The notes under the pieces were generated by a model that ran no database searches, had not been told where the DNA came from, and saw only the letters and a list, made by a program, of their open reading frames with translations. This document shows positions 51,625-60,825 of a stretch of DNA of 64,000 bases, piece after piece. The position numbers were made by a program, and so were the translations under genes. Position 1 is the first letter of the stretch; each line of letters opens with the position of its first letter. This DNA comes from Rhizobium terrae (GTDB taxonomy: Bacteria > Pseudomonadota > Alphaproteobacteria > Rhizobiales > Rhizobiaceae): NCBI RefSeq assembly GCF_003425685.1, contig NZ_QJKM01000016.1, forward strand, positions 62,001 to 126,000, read 5' to 3'.

Positions 51625-52359
51625 ATGATGCACCGCATCGGGCTTGCCGCCCGCTCGACAACGCTGATGGGGGCCGCCACGGGAGCCGAAGAAATCCTCG
51701 TCCACGGCGTTGTCGCCGTCTGCGATCCTATGGGCAGCCTCTATCTGCCGGAAACCGGCCTCCTCGTCGTCTCCGACCTGCATCTGGAAAAAGGCGCCGC
51801 CTTCGCCCGTCGCGGCATGATGCTGCCGCCCTATGACACGATCGCCACGCTCAACATCCTGTCGGCCGTCATCACCCGCTACGATCCTAAGGTCGTCGTT
51901 TCGCTCGGCGATAATTTCCATGACCGCAAAGGGTCGGAACATTTGCCGGCAGACCTGCGCGCGCTGATCTCCGCCATGGCCTGCGGCCGCGACTGGATCT
52001 GGATCAATGGCAACCACGATCCAGACGGCACCGTGGATCTCCCTGGCGCCTGCACGGACGAGCTCTTTTATGGCGGCCTCGTCTTCCGCCACGAGCCGAG
52101 CCTCATCTCCGGAAAAGGTGAAATCGCCGGCCATCTTCACCCCGCCGCTACCGTCCGTCGTCGCGAAAAATCCGTCCGCCGACCGTGTTTCGCAAGCGAC
52201 GGCAACCGCCTGCTGATGCCGGCCTTCGGTGTGCTCGCGGGAGGGCTTGATCTCCGCCATTCGGCCATGCGCGGCCTCTTCGACCACGAACGGTTGGTCG
52301 CACACCTTCTCGGCCGTGATCGCATCTATTCGGTGAGATATGGCAGCCTGATCGGTTGA
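51625..52359 (+). CDS. pdeM: Ligase-associated DNA damage response phosphoesterase PdeM
   Basis: A 244-residue metallophosphoesterase. The metal-binding motifs S-D-L-H-L-E, L-G-D-N-F-H-D and G-N-H-D-P are visible, then a C-terminal histidine motif (A-G-H-L-H-P). It belongs to the ligase-associated family and partners the upstream helicase. ATG at 51625 (or 51628). The palindromic element separates the pair. Confidence 0.92.
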   Translation: MMHRIGLAARSTTLMGAATGAEEILVHGVVAVCDPMGSLYLPETGLLVVSDLHLEKGAAFARRGMMLPPYDTIATLNILSAVITRYDPKVVVSLGDNFHDRKGSEHLPADLRALISAMACGRDWIWINGNHDPDGTVDLPGACTDELFYGGLVFRHEPSLISGKGEIAGHLHPAATVRRREKSVRRPCFASDGNRLLMPAFGVLAGGLDLRHSAMRGLFDHERLVAHLLGRDRIYSVRYGSLIG

Positions 52360-52363
52360 AGGC

Positions 52364-52622
52364 TCACGCCAGTTCCCGGAGAGCCTGAACGGTTCTCAGC
52401 GCGCGTTCCTCTGCACCGGGCAGGGCGCCGAGCATCATATGGCGGTTTTCGACATCCATCAGGAAGGCGAACCACTTCCCCTTGCGGTCTGCCGCTTCGC
52501 AGCATACCGAGCGCCCGCAACAGATATTCGTCGTATTCATCGTCGGCATTTTCCGGCGGCCCGTCCGGACCGTTAAGTCCGATCGGGTCCCACAGCGACC
52601 AGCCGATGTTGCGGGTCTCCAT
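52364..52622 (-). pseudogene. Small conserved protein, frameshifted
   Basis: From 52622 the frame reads M-E-T-R-N-I-G-W-S-L-W-D-P-I-G-L-N-G and D-E-Y-D-E-Y-L-L-R-A-L-G-M-L-R. Near 52490 it must shift by one base to continue as D-R-K-G-K-W-F-A-F-L-M-D-V-E-N-R-H-M. The two halves together match a family of small proteins with W-D-P-I-G and D-E-Y-x-x-Y-L-L near the N-terminus. A one-base deletion in the genome or a sequencing error would explain it. The pair's function is unknown. Confidence 0.7.
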
Positions 52623-52676
52623 CAGTTCTTTGCCCATAACCGATGGAGAGCGGAACATCCGCTGGAAATCAAGAGG

Positions 52677-53114
52677 TCACCGATAAACCAGCACCGGCAA
52701 CTTGGAATGCGCCAGCACCTTCATGGTGACGCTGCCGAGCATGAAGGCCTTGAACCCGGAGCGGCCATGCGAAGCCATCGCGATGAGATCGCAATTGTAC
52801 TGCTCGGCGGTCTCGACGATCGTCCGTGCCGCATCGCTGTTGCCGAGCTTCACGCCCTCGCAGGCGACCATTCGCTGTTTGGCCGCTTCCTTGGCGTCGG
52901 CGAGGATGCCGTCGGCGGCCGCATTGTTCTGGCGGTCGTATTCCGCATAGGCGACTTCCAGGCCGCTCGGGTTCAGCGTCAGCACCTGCAGCGGCTCCAT
53001 GACCGCCAGGACCGTCACTTCCGCGCCGATCTCCCGCGCGAAATCGAGCGCCTTCTCGAGCGCCTTGGTGGAAATCGGCGATCCATCGGTAGGGATAAGA
53101 ATGTGTTTGTACAT
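52677..53114 (-). CDS. Universal stress protein
   Basis: A 145-residue UspA-fold protein. It begins M-Y-K-H-I-L-I-P-T-D-G-S and ends with the ATP-binding G-S-V-T-M-K-V-L-A-H-S-K-L-P-V-L-V preceded by M-A-S-H-G-R-S-G. The start at 53114 is fixed by AGGAGG directly upstream. It probably helps survival under stress. Confidence 0.92.
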   Translation of the reverse strand: MYKHILIPTDGSPISTKALEKALDFAREIGAEVTVLAVMEPLQVLTLNPSGLEVAYAEYDRQNNAAADGILADAKEAAKQRMVACEGVKLGNSDAARTIVETAEQYNCDLIAMASHGRSGFKAFMLGSVTMKVLAHSKLPVLVYR

Positions 53115-53192
53115 GAATGCCTCCTGTCTGTGAGAGACACTATCCGCATCCGCGACACCCTGGACCTTGATATGTGTCAAGTGTGAGGCGCC

Positions 53193-53753
53193 TCATGCGG
53201 CCTTCACCACCTCGTAAGTCAGGATCACCGCGCCATTTGCGGCCGCGGTCGAGCCTGTCAGCTTGAGCTGCGTCTGCTCGGAAGCCTTCTTGAAGAGCGG
53301 ATTGCCGGATCCGAGCAGCACCGGTGCGATGCAGATGCGGTATTCGTCGACGAGGCCTGCCGCGATCATCGATGCCACCAGTTCGGCGCTGCCGAAGATG
53401 AAGATCGTCTTGCCGTCCTCGGCCTTCAGTCTCTTCAGCTCGGCGACCGGATCGCTGACGACCCGTGTATTGTTCCAGGCGGCATCCTTCACGGTGCGGG
53501 AAACCGCAAGCTTCGGAATGCTGTTCATGTAGTCCTTGACCGTGCCCTCGTTTTCGGCGGTCGGCCAATAGGCCGCCATGCCTTCGTAGGTCTTGCGGCC
53601 GAAGACCAGCAGGTCGCCTTCCCGGCCGAACCGTTCCGAAAGCGCCCGAAGCTCCGGCCCCCAGGCGGTATTGTGGAAGGCAAGATCCCAGGGCTGTTCG
53701 CCCTCGAAATAGCCGTCCAGCGTCATCAGATTCCACACCACCAGTTTTCTCAT
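53193..53753 (-). CDS. Dihydrofolate reductase family protein (RibD-C-like)
   Basis: A 186-residue protein of the DHFR/RibD C-terminal fold, with D-G-Y-F-E-G near residue 15, L-L-V-F-G-R-K-T-Y-E-G-M and F-I-F-G-S-A-E-L-V. These putative reductases use NAD(P)H; the substrate is not established. It is divergent from the HxlR regulator and likely controlled by it. Start at 53753 is preceded by GGAGA. Confidence 0.86.
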   Translation of the reverse strand: MRKLVVWNLMTLDGYFEGEQPWDLAFHNTAWGPELRALSERFGREGDLLVFGRKTYEGMAAYWPTAENEGTVKDYMNSIPKLAVSRTVKDAAWNNTRVVSDPVAELKRLKAEDGKTIFIFGSAELVASMIAAGLVDEYRICIAPVLLGSGNPLFKKASEQTQLKLTGSTAAANGAVILTYEVVKAA

Positions 53754-53847
53754 GATATTCTCCATCTCTTTAAAACCAGTTGCGATTAGCAAGCAGTTGA
53801 AAGCTAACCAAACTGATTGTAGAATGCAAGCGGTATTGGAGATAAAA

Positions 53848-54363
53848 ATGGAAGAAACGCATCGGTCGGGTTGCCCGATCAATCTGACGCTGGAAGTGCT
53901 GGGCGACCGCTGGAGCCTGATCGTCATCCGCGACATCATGTTCGGCAACCGCCGCCACTTCCGCGAACTGCTGCAGAATTCGGAAGAAGGGATCGCCTCG
54001 AACATCCTGGCCGACCGCCTGAAGCGGCTGGTGGAGCGGGGCCTGCTCACCCGCGAGGACGACCCGAGCCACAAGCAGAAGGCGATCTACAGCCTGACCG
54101 AGATGTCGATCAGCCTGATCCCGATCTTCGCGGAGATGGGCGCCTGGGGCAATCGCTTCCTGCCGGTCTCGGAGGAATTGTCAATCCGCGCCCGGCTGCT
54201 GAAAGAGGGCGGACGCCCGCTCTGGGAGGATTTCATGCAGGAGCTTCGGGTGCTGCATCTCCACGCGCCGCGCGACCTGGACAAGCCTTCCGTGTTCGAC
54301 CGGCTGCGCGCCGCCTATCTGGACGTGGTCGCCCGCAAGGCCGCTGCGAGCGCGGCGGAATGA
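53848..54363 (+). CDS. HxlR family transcriptional regulator
   Basis: A 171-residue winged HTH protein with the HxlR pattern C-P-I-N-L-T-L-E-V-L-G-D-R-W-S-L-I-V-I-R-D and F-R-E-L-L-Q-N-S-E-E-G-I-A-S-N-I-L-A-D-R-L-K-R-L. The cysteine near the N-terminus may sense electrophiles or oxidants. The start at 53848 is preceded by TTGGAG. It is divergent from the DHFR-like gene, its likely target. Its stop directly abuts the next gene's stop. Confidence 0.9.
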   Translation: MEETHRSGCPINLTLEVLGDRWSLIVIRDIMFGNRRHFRELLQNSEEGIASNILADRLKRLVERGLLTREDDPSHKQKAIYSLTEMSISLIPIFAEMGAWGNRFLPVSEELSIRARLLKEGGRPLWEDFMQELRVLHLHAPRDLDKPSVFDRLRAAYLDVVARKAAASAAE

Positions 54364-55176
54364 TCAATCGCGGCGGAAGATCAGGCTGGCGCCCCAGCCG
54401 GTGATCACCGCGATGAGGACGCACAACATCCCGTATTGGATCGGCTGCTCGTGCGCCGCATCGGTGATCGCCTGCTCGATGCCGGTTTTGACCACCCTGA
54501 GCGGCATTTCCTTCTGGTTGATCAGCTGGCCGCTCTTGAACAGATAGGCGCGCACCATGTGCATCCCGTCCGGAATGTTGGCCGGCAGCTTCAGCGAGGC
54601 GCGGAAGAGGCTGGACGATACGAAGCGCACGCCGCTCGTGTCCCGCTGGTAAAGCCCGTTCGAGAGCTTCAGCCGCCGGTAGGCGTTGCGGAATTCGCCG
54701 ATCGAGCCGGAATTCGGGATGTAGCCCACCGGGTTGAGCGGCAGGTGGTCGATGCCGACGCCGATATTGTTGAGGCTCGGCGCCTCGTCGATGCTGTCGA
54801 TCAGGCGGGTGCTGGCCAGCGAATAGCTTTCCGGCACCTGTTCGAAGGTCATCGAATCGGTGTTCATCCAGATGCCGAAGACCCGTTCCTTGCGGCGTAC
54901 CGTCGCATAGTCCTTCGGCCCCTCCAGCGTCACCACCACGTCGTACTGGCCGATCGCCAGGAACAGCTCGTCGGCATTGGTGAGCGCTCCGAAAATCGTC
55001 AGGTCGGCGCCGCGGAAATCCGAGGTGATGGCGATTTCGCTGGTCGATGCGCCGATCTCCAGCCCCTCCTTCACCGTCGAAGCCTCGCCGAACGGCACCT
55101 GCGCGCCGGCTGTCGAGACAAACCCCGGCGAGGCGAGGGCGGCAAGCAGGAGAAGGGTGAGGAGGAACCGGCGCAT
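54364..55176 (-). CDS. TIGR02186 family membrane-anchored protein
   Basis: A 270-residue protein with a signal peptide (residues about 1-25), a periplasmic domain, and one C-terminal membrane segment (about 245-264). It matches TIGR02186, found almost always after a TauE/SafE permease. Its start at 55176 overlaps the permease stop (TGATG). It may be an accessory of the transporter; the mechanism is unknown. Confidence 0.85.
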   Translation of the reverse strand: MRRFLLTLLLLAALASPGFVSTAGAQVPFGEASTVKEGLEIGASTSEIAITSDFRGADLTIFGALTNADELFLAIGQYDVVVTLEGPKDYATVRRKERVFGIWMNTDSMTFEQVPESYSLASTRLIDSIDEAPSLNNIGVGIDHLPLNPVGYIPNSGSIGEFRNAYRRLKLSNGLYQRDTSGVRFVSSSLFRASLKLPANIPDGMHMVRAYLFKSGQLINQKEMPLRVVKTGIEQAITDAAHEQPIQYGMLCVLIAVITGWGASLIFRRD

Positions 55177-56102
55177 CAGTAGCCCATCCCCCCGACCGCG
55201 ACCGAATAGATATCGTCCGGCGTGACGATCAGCCCGATCGCCAGGCGGATGCCGACCGCGAGCACGAGCAGCGCGAGCAGCGCGCGCAGCTGTTCGCCGC
55301 GCAGCTTCTGCCCGGCGCGCACGCCGTATTGCGCCCCGATCACGCCCGCCACCATCAGGATCGTCGCAAGTACGATATCGACCGAATAGTTGGTCGCCGC
55401 CTGCACCATGGTCGTGTAGGCGGTCACGAAGATGATCTGGAAGAGCGAGGTCCCGACCACCACGTTGGTGGGGATGCGCAGGAGATAGATCATCGCCGGC
55501 ACCATGATGAAGCCGCCGCCCACGCCCATGATCGAGGTGAGGATGCCGATGCCGAAGCCGAGCCCCACGACGGGAATGGCCGAGAGGTAGATCTTCGATT
55601 TCTTGAACCGCATCTTCAGCGGCAGCCGGTGCACCCAGTTGTGCTGGCCGGGGCGTTTCAGCGGCAGCGGCTCGTTCTTCTTTGCCCGCCGCATGGCTCT
55701 CACGCTTTCCTGCAGCATCAGCGCGCCGATCGTGCCGAGCAGCACGACGTAGAGGATGGAGATGAAGAGGTCGAGCTGGCCGAGCCGTCTGAGCCAGGAG
55801 AAGATCCACACGCCCACGGTGGCGCCGGCAAGGCCGCCGACCAGAAGCACCGTGCCGAGCTTCATGTCCAGCGTGCCGCGCCTGAAATGGGTGATGGCGC
55901 CCGAGATCGACGAGGCGACGACCTGGTTGGCGCCGGTCGCCACCGCCACCACCGGCGGAATGTTGTAGAAGATCAGGAGTGGCGTGATGAGGAAGCCGCC
56001 GCCCACCCCGAACATGCCCGAAAGAAAGCCCACGGCCGCACCCATGCCGAGAATGATGAAGATGTTTACCGACAGCTCTGCAATGGGCAGGTAGACAGTC
56101 AC
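55176..56102 (-). CDS. TauE/SafE sulfite exporter family protein
   Basis: A 308-residue inner-membrane protein with about eight helices and the two G-x-x-x-G-x-G-G-G repeats (G-M-F-G-V-G-G-G-F-L-I-T-P and S-I-M-G-V-G-G-G-F-I-M-V-P). The family exports sulfite or sulfoacetate; the substrate here is open. Start is GTG at 56102, where the M-T-V-Y-L-P-I-A-E-L sequence fits homologs; an upstream ATG at 56132 is the alternative. It is coupled to the TIGR02186 gene. Confidence 0.88.
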   Translation of the reverse strand: MTVYLPIAELSVNIFIILGMGAAVGFLSGMFGVGGGFLITPLLIFYNIPPVVAVATGANQVVASSISGAITHFRRGTLDMKLGTVLLVGGLAGATVGVWIFSWLRRLGQLDLFISILYVVLLGTIGALMLQESVRAMRRAKKNEPLPLKRPGQHNWVHRLPLKMRFKKSKIYLSAIPVVGLGFGIGILTSIMGVGGGFIMVPAMIYLLRIPTNVVVGTSLFQIIFVTAYTTMVQAATNYSVDIVLATILMVAGVIGAQYGVRAGQKLRGEQLRALLALLVLAVGIRLAIGLIVTPDDIYSVAVGGMGY

Positions 56103-56370
56103 GGCTGGGTCCTGACGGAGGCAAAAGGGCATGTCGCGGACGTCCGCGGATCACCAGGGTCCGCCCGCTTCATCTCAAGGGGAAATCACTCCCACATGCC
56201 GCATGAACCGGGCATGAAGGATTTCCATCCGTCATGCGTTCGGGCCTGTGCCGAGTCAATTCGCAAGCGCCAGATAATGTGCCAATTTTACCGTTTTTGT
56301 GACGGCGTGATTAATATAGCGCTTCACTCCATACCCGGTCGGGTAAGTCGAGTTAAGAACTGCCGCCGAA

Positions 56371-59300
56371 TTACTTGTTGCGGGCCAGCAGTTCCTTGAC
56401 GAGTGCGTCGTTGATCTTGCCCGTCGGCTCCTGGCCGACGGAGGTCTGGAAGGCCTTGATGGCAGTGACCGTCTTGGCGCCCATCTTGCCGTCCGGCTGG
56501 CCGGCGTCGAAGCCGGCCTTGTTGAGGATCGCCTGGACGTTGCGGATCGCCTTCTCCATGTCGACGGAAGCCGTCGTCAGCGGCTTGCCGGAAGCCCATT
56601 CGTCGGGAAGGTTGACGGAATTGGCTTTCGGGTCGAGCGGCTGCACCTTCCAGAGGTCCACCTTGGCGCGGGCGCCTTCCAGTTGTTCCTTGCGCATCGC
56701 GTTCGCCACTTCGTCGCGTTTCTGGGCGGCGTCCTTGTCGCCGTCCTTGGCCGCGACCGCGAACCATTTATAGGATTCTTCGAGATCCTGCTTCACGCCG
56801 TTGCCGCGGGCATAGAGAATGGCGAGGTTGAACTGGCTGTCGGCGACGCCGAGATCGGCGGCCTTGCCGAACCAGGTGACGGCTGAGGCATAGTCCGGCT
56901 GGCCGGCGGCGCCGGAGGCATAGAGCACGGCGAGATTGTGCATGGCGCTCGCATTGCCGGCATTGGCCGCCTGCTTGTAATAGGTCATCGCCTTGCTGAG
57001 GTCGCGCTGAACCCCGGTGCCCTTTTCGAAAAGGTTCGCGAGCCGGTATTGCGCCGGCGCAAGGCCGCGGTCGGCGGCAAGCTTGTACCAGTTGGCGGCT
57101 TCCGAAAGATCGCTCTTGACGCCGCGGCCCTCCGTGAAGCGGGCGCCGATTTCAAACAGCGCGTTCGGATCGCCGGCGGCCGCCGCATCGGCGAGCGATT
57201 TCGGTTCGATCCCGGCCGGAATGGCGATCGGCGCCGGGGCCGCGGCCTTCGGGGCTGCGACAAAATTGTCCTGCGGCTTGGCCGGCGTGCCGGCGGGTTC
57301 CATCGTAGAAGGCTGGCCCGCCGCCGGGCGCGGATCGGTCAGGTGGCTGGTATTGGCCACCTGCCGCGGCTCGGATGCCGGCTTGGTGGAAGGAGAGGCG
57401 ATGTCGCCGTTCACCCCATCCGTCGCGGCCTGGTTTTCGATCGTCGAAAGCTGCTGCGTTCCGCCCATCTTCGCCGCGGCCGTCGGCTGGGCGGGCGCCT
57501 CGATCCTTGCCGCCGGTGCGGGCGGCGGCGCCTTTGCGCCGCTCGTCAGCGTCTTGGCGAGTGGCATGGCCATCAGCGCCAGAAGCACGGCGCCGACCGC
57601 CATCAGGATCGGCCTGCGATACTGGGAAAGCTTGGCGGAGAGGCCCTTGCCGGGCGCGGGCTTGGCGGCCTTGCGCAGGTCCTTGGCCGGAGCCGCGCCT
57701 TGCGAAGGATCGGCTTCCTGTGCCGCGGCCTTGGCGGCGCGGCGGGCGGCTGCAATGTAGTCGGCCCTTGCGGTTCCGGAGGCACGGTCGTTGTCGAATT
57801 CGCCGGCAGCCTGGCTGGCGCGAACCCTTTCGAGGATCTTCTTCACGTCCGGCGCACCGGAACCGGGCTCGATCAGGTCGTTCTCATGATCGGCCGGCAG
57901 GACGTCGGAAGGGTCGATCGACGGCGTCGGGTCGACGACCGCACGGCCGGTCCTGGCGGCTTCTCCCTTGCCGCCGGGAAGGAAGCGGCGGGAAAGTTCG
58001 GTGAGAAGGCTGGGCTTGGCGGCAGCCTGCGCCTTGGCCGGAACATGAGCGTCTGCCACGTCGGCGTGGCGCATCTCCGGCATATCGGCCTCGATCTGCG
58101 CCGGCTTTTCCCGTGTGCCGAACGTCGTAACGGCCGCGTCGTCCCACCTCGCCTTTGCCAGTTCGTCCTGCATCACCTCTTCGGGAGAGGCGACGGCGAG
58201 CTGGGCGGCCGCCGGCATGGCCGGCGCGGCGCGGCGGGGCTCCTGCCATTCCGGCTCCGCACGGAGGCGCTGCGGTTCGGCCTGGGCCGCCACCGCAAAT
58301 CTTTCCTCCATGCCGTCCAGCCGGTCGGCGATCTGCACGAGGGTGCCGTGCAACGCCTCGAAGGTCTGGTGCGTCCGCTCCTCGGAGCCCCGCGTCAGGT
58401 CTTCGAGGTGGCGCAAGTCGTCCGCGAGCGCCGAAAGGGCGGCCAGATCGGTGGTGGCCGCCGGCGCACCGCCTGCCATGTTGCGGGAATAGGCCTCGAC
58501 GACCGCCTCGGCCGCCTGCCTTGCCGCCTCGATGATATATTCGTCGCTGGTCGCCATGTAGTTTTCGATCGCCGTCATGCGGTTGTCGAAATCGGCGGGA
58601 AGCGCGCCGCCGCCGGATTGCGGCTGGCTGATCAGCACGGAAAGATGGGCGATCTGGTCTTCGAGGTTGCGCAGCGCCCCCTCGTCGCCGCGCGGCGCGG
58701 CGCTGGCCTCGTCCAGGCGCGCGGCGATGTCGCCCAGGCGGTCCTCGATGCGGTCGAAAGCCTGCTGGTCGATCGCCGGCTGAACACGCGGCGAAAAGTC
58801 CATTTCCTCGATCCGGCGGGCGAGATAATCCAGCCGTTCGGCGAGCGCGTCGTTGACTGCGCCCTGTTCCAGCCCGTCGATCTTGCGCGAGATGTCGGCG
58901 AGATAGTCGGAAAGATCGGCCTGATGCTGGGGTCGCTGGGCCTGTTCCAGCATCACCGAAAGCTGTTCCAGCCGTTCTTCAAGGCGCATCGCCGCCTGTT
59001 CGTCGGCCAGTTCCTCGATACGGCCGGTGAGTGCCTCGATGCGGGAGGAAAGGGCTTCGGTCGGGTCGAGCCGATGCTGCGCCGAATGGCTGATCATGTC
59101 GATCTGGTCGGCGAGCGCGCCGATCCGGCCTTCCAGCCGCTGCAGGAAGGACTGGTCGATCGAAGCGGCCGCCGAGGCGCGGCTGCCGGCGGCGATCGCC
59201 CGGCTGATTTCGTCGAGCCGCTGGTCGAGTGTCGCGAACTGTTCCGCGATGAGCACATCGTTACTGGGCTGCATGCGCGAGCCGAGCTGTTCCATCGCGC

Positions 59301-60342
59301 TGGCGACCGTGATCAGCTTCTGTTCGAGCGCCCGGATGACCGGGTTGTCGCTCATTTCGCCGAGCTGGTTCTTGATATCGTCGATACGGTAGGCGAGCGA
59401 TACGAGTTCGTCGCGCATCGCGGCCGGATCGACGTCGTGCATGCGGTCTTCGAGGCCCTGCCAGCGGCTTTCCATGCGGCGGACGGAATCCTCGCGGGCC
59501 AGGCCGTCCATAACGGCCCGCAGCTCCTCGAATTCCGCGCGCAGGCCGGCAGCCTCGGGCGTCGCCTGATAACCGAGCTGGCTGATTCCATCGGCGAGCC
59601 GGGCGAGGTCGCCGCGCAGATCGTCGTTGAAACGCTGGTCTTCGGCGACGGACCTGATGGAGCGGATTTCCGAGCGCAGGGCGTTCATTTCGCGGGCGAC
59701 GCCCTCGGAAATGTCCTGCTTCAGTTCCTGGCGCAGGCTGACGAGCGCCTGGGCGATGTCCCGCATGCCACTGTCGGTCTGCGGAGCCGCGGCCGGCATG
59801 CGCGGCGAGGCAGCCGGGCGACGGGGTTCTTCGCGCCGCGGAGGCTCGTAACGGGGCGCCGGAGTGGCGGGCCGCGGTTCGGCATAGCGGGGCGCTTCCG
59901 CGCGTGCAGGCGTGTATCGCTCCGGCGGGCGATGGGCTTCCGGCGGGCGCACGTCGGTGCGGCGCGATTCGGCATGGCGTGGCTCTTCGCGGCGCGGTTC
60001 GGGCGCGCGCTGGCGTTCTCCGCGGGCGTTGCGGTCACGGCCGCTCTCCAGCATGCGCTGGCGCTCGCGGATTTCCGAAAGCGGGTCGTTGGAGAATGCG
60101 GACGTTCGCTGCGAGGCACCGGCTGTCGGGCGTTGCTCGGCGGGACGGCGTTCCTGGCGCGGGGCAGGGCGTGGATCGAGGCGCTGATCGGGAGATTCGC
60201 CCCCGCGCGGCAGCCGGCCGTCCCGTGCCGTTCCCGACATCAGCCCCTCGATACGCGCCTCCAGCCCTTCGATGGTGCGGTTCAAGGCATCCAGCGAAGA
60301 GCGGTCGCCGTGACGGGTAGGGGCCGATCGTGATCCGTTCAT
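56371..60342 (-). CDS. podJ: Polar organizing protein PodJ-like
   Basis: A 1323-residue protein. A long coiled-coil cytoplasmic part (about 1-800, rich in E-x-L-x-x-R-I-x-x-L heptads, with an Arg/Pro-rich stretch near 60-190), a Lys/Ala linker, one membrane segment (about 911-932), a Pro/Ala-rich linker, three to four Sel1 repeats (about 1050-1205) and a C-terminal peptidoglycan-binding domain (about 1260-1320). That order matches PodJ, which sets cell-pole identity and division-site placement in Agrobacterium and Caulobacter. Candidate CtrA half-sites lie upstream at 60541. Name assigned by architecture. Confidence 0.85.
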   Translation of the reverse strand: MNGSRSAPTRHGDRSSLDALNRTIEGLEARIEGLMSGTARDGRLPRGGESPDQRLDPRPAPRQERRPAEQRPTAGASQRTSAFSNDPLSEIRERQRMLESGRDRNARGERQRAPEPRREEPRHAESRRTDVRPPEAHRPPERYTPARAEAPRYAEPRPATPAPRYEPPRREEPRRPAASPRMPAAAPQTDSGMRDIAQALVSLRQELKQDISEGVAREMNALRSEIRSIRSVAEDQRFNDDLRGDLARLADGISQLGYQATPEAAGLRAEFEELRAVMDGLAREDSVRRMESRWQGLEDRMHDVDPAAMRDELVSLAYRIDDIKNQLGEMSDNPVIRALEQKLITVASAMEQLGSRMQPSNDVLIAEQFATLDQRLDEISRAIAAGSRASAAASIDQSFLQRLEGRIGALADQIDMISHSAQHRLDPTEALSSRIEALTGRIEELADEQAAMRLEERLEQLSVMLEQAQRPQHQADLSDYLADISRKIDGLEQGAVNDALAERLDYLARRIEEMDFSPRVQPAIDQQAFDRIEDRLGDIAARLDEASAAPRGDEGALRNLEDQIAHLSVLISQPQSGGGALPADFDNRMTAIENYMATSDEYIIEAARQAAEAVVEAYSRNMAGGAPAATTDLAALSALADDLRHLEDLTRGSEERTHQTFEALHGTLVQIADRLDGMEERFAVAAQAEPQRLRAEPEWQEPRRAAPAMPAAAQLAVASPEEVMQDELAKARWDDAAVTTFGTREKPAQIEADMPEMRHADVADAHVPAKAQAAAKPSLLTELSRRFLPGGKGEAARTGRAVVDPTPSIDPSDVLPADHENDLIEPGSGAPDVKKILERVRASQAAGEFDNDRASGTARADYIAAARRAAKAAAQEADPSQGAAPAKDLRKAAKPAPGKGLSAKLSQYRRPILMAVGAVLLALMAMPLAKTLTSGAKAPPPAPAARIEAPAQPTAAAKMGGTQQLSTIENQAATDGVNGDIASPSTKPASEPRQVANTSHLTDPRPAAGQPSTMEPAGTPAKPQDNFVAAPKAAAPAPIAIPAGIEPKSLADAAAAGDPNALFEIGARFTEGRGVKSDLSEAANWYKLAADRGLAPAQYRLANLFEKGTGVQRDLSKAMTYYKQAANAGNASAMHNLAVLYASGAAGQPDYASAVTWFGKAADLGVADSQFNLAILYARGNGVKQDLEESYKWFAVAAKDGDKDAAQKRDEVANAMRKEQLEGARAKVDLWKVQPLDPKANSVNLPDEWASGKPLTTASVDMEKAIRNVQAILNKAGFDAGQPDGKMGAKTVTAIKAFQTSVGQEPTGKINDALVKELLARNK

Positions 60343-60540
60343 GTGCTCGCTCGTTTCGACGTTGGTCCTGCAGGCTCTCGTCAGGTGTGACCCGGGAGAG
60401 GCAGTTCCCCCGCGAAATCATCCATAGATGGAGGTGCCTTACGCAAGACTTGCCAGTTCTGGCGGGCATGGCATCTTTCGTAATGAATGCATTGCGCCGC
60501 CTGAGGTCCCACTATTTCCTGAAACGTGGTAAACAACTCG

Positions 60541-60564
60541 TTAACGGGAATTAAAATTTTAACC
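60541..60564 (-). promoter_or_regulatory. Possible CtrA half-sites before podJ
   Basis: TTAA occurs at 60541, 60551 and 60559 in a short AT-rich patch about 200 bp upstream of podJ. CtrA sites are TTAA-N7-TTAA; the spacing here is six and four, so the fit is imperfect. Confidence 0.3.
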
Positions 60565-60736
60565 TTTTCGATCTGGCAGGACGCTTGCGGGTGGGGAAGC
60601 CGTCCCTTTCGGTCCCGTCTTCCGCCCTTTCGCGCTGCCTTCGACGGCCTTCCGATCGCGTTTGGGGTCCGGCATTGGCGGAAGCGATCCGGCCGCAGCC
60701 GCGATGGGTCCGCGCCAAAAATTTGCGCATGCGCAT

Positions 60737-60758
60737 TTGACGTTTACGCAAACGTCAA
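60737..60758. promoter_or_regulatory. LiuR-like operator, near-perfect palindrome
   Basis: Arms TTGACGTTT (60737-60745) and AAACGTCAA (60750-60758) are perfect inverted repeats around a 4-bp centre ACGC. The site is 67 bp upstream of the acyl-CoA dehydrogenase. The core recurs before the nitronate monooxygenase at 5423. It resembles LiuR-type MerR operators for acyl-CoA catabolism. Confidence 0.65.
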
Positions 60759-60825
60759 TTATTCATGCTAGAAAGAGATGCGGGCCTGCCGAAGGTCCGC
60801 ACGAGGATATGGAGGAAGCTCGACC

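Larger units (their letters stand above)
60343..60825. other. Intergenic region between podJ and acyl-CoA dehydrogenase
   Basis: No gene is visible in 483 bp. Three TTAA elements occur close together at 60541-60562, consistent with CtrA half-sites upstream of podJ. The LiuR-like palindrome lies at 60737-60758, near the acyl-CoA dehydrogenase. Confidence 0.5.

Noticed and set aside
56938..60333. Long open frame of about 1130 codons on the + strand opposite podJ
   Set aside because: It is antisense to podJ, of low-complexity Arg/Gly-rich composition with no domain; such shadow frames are common in GC-rich coding DNA.
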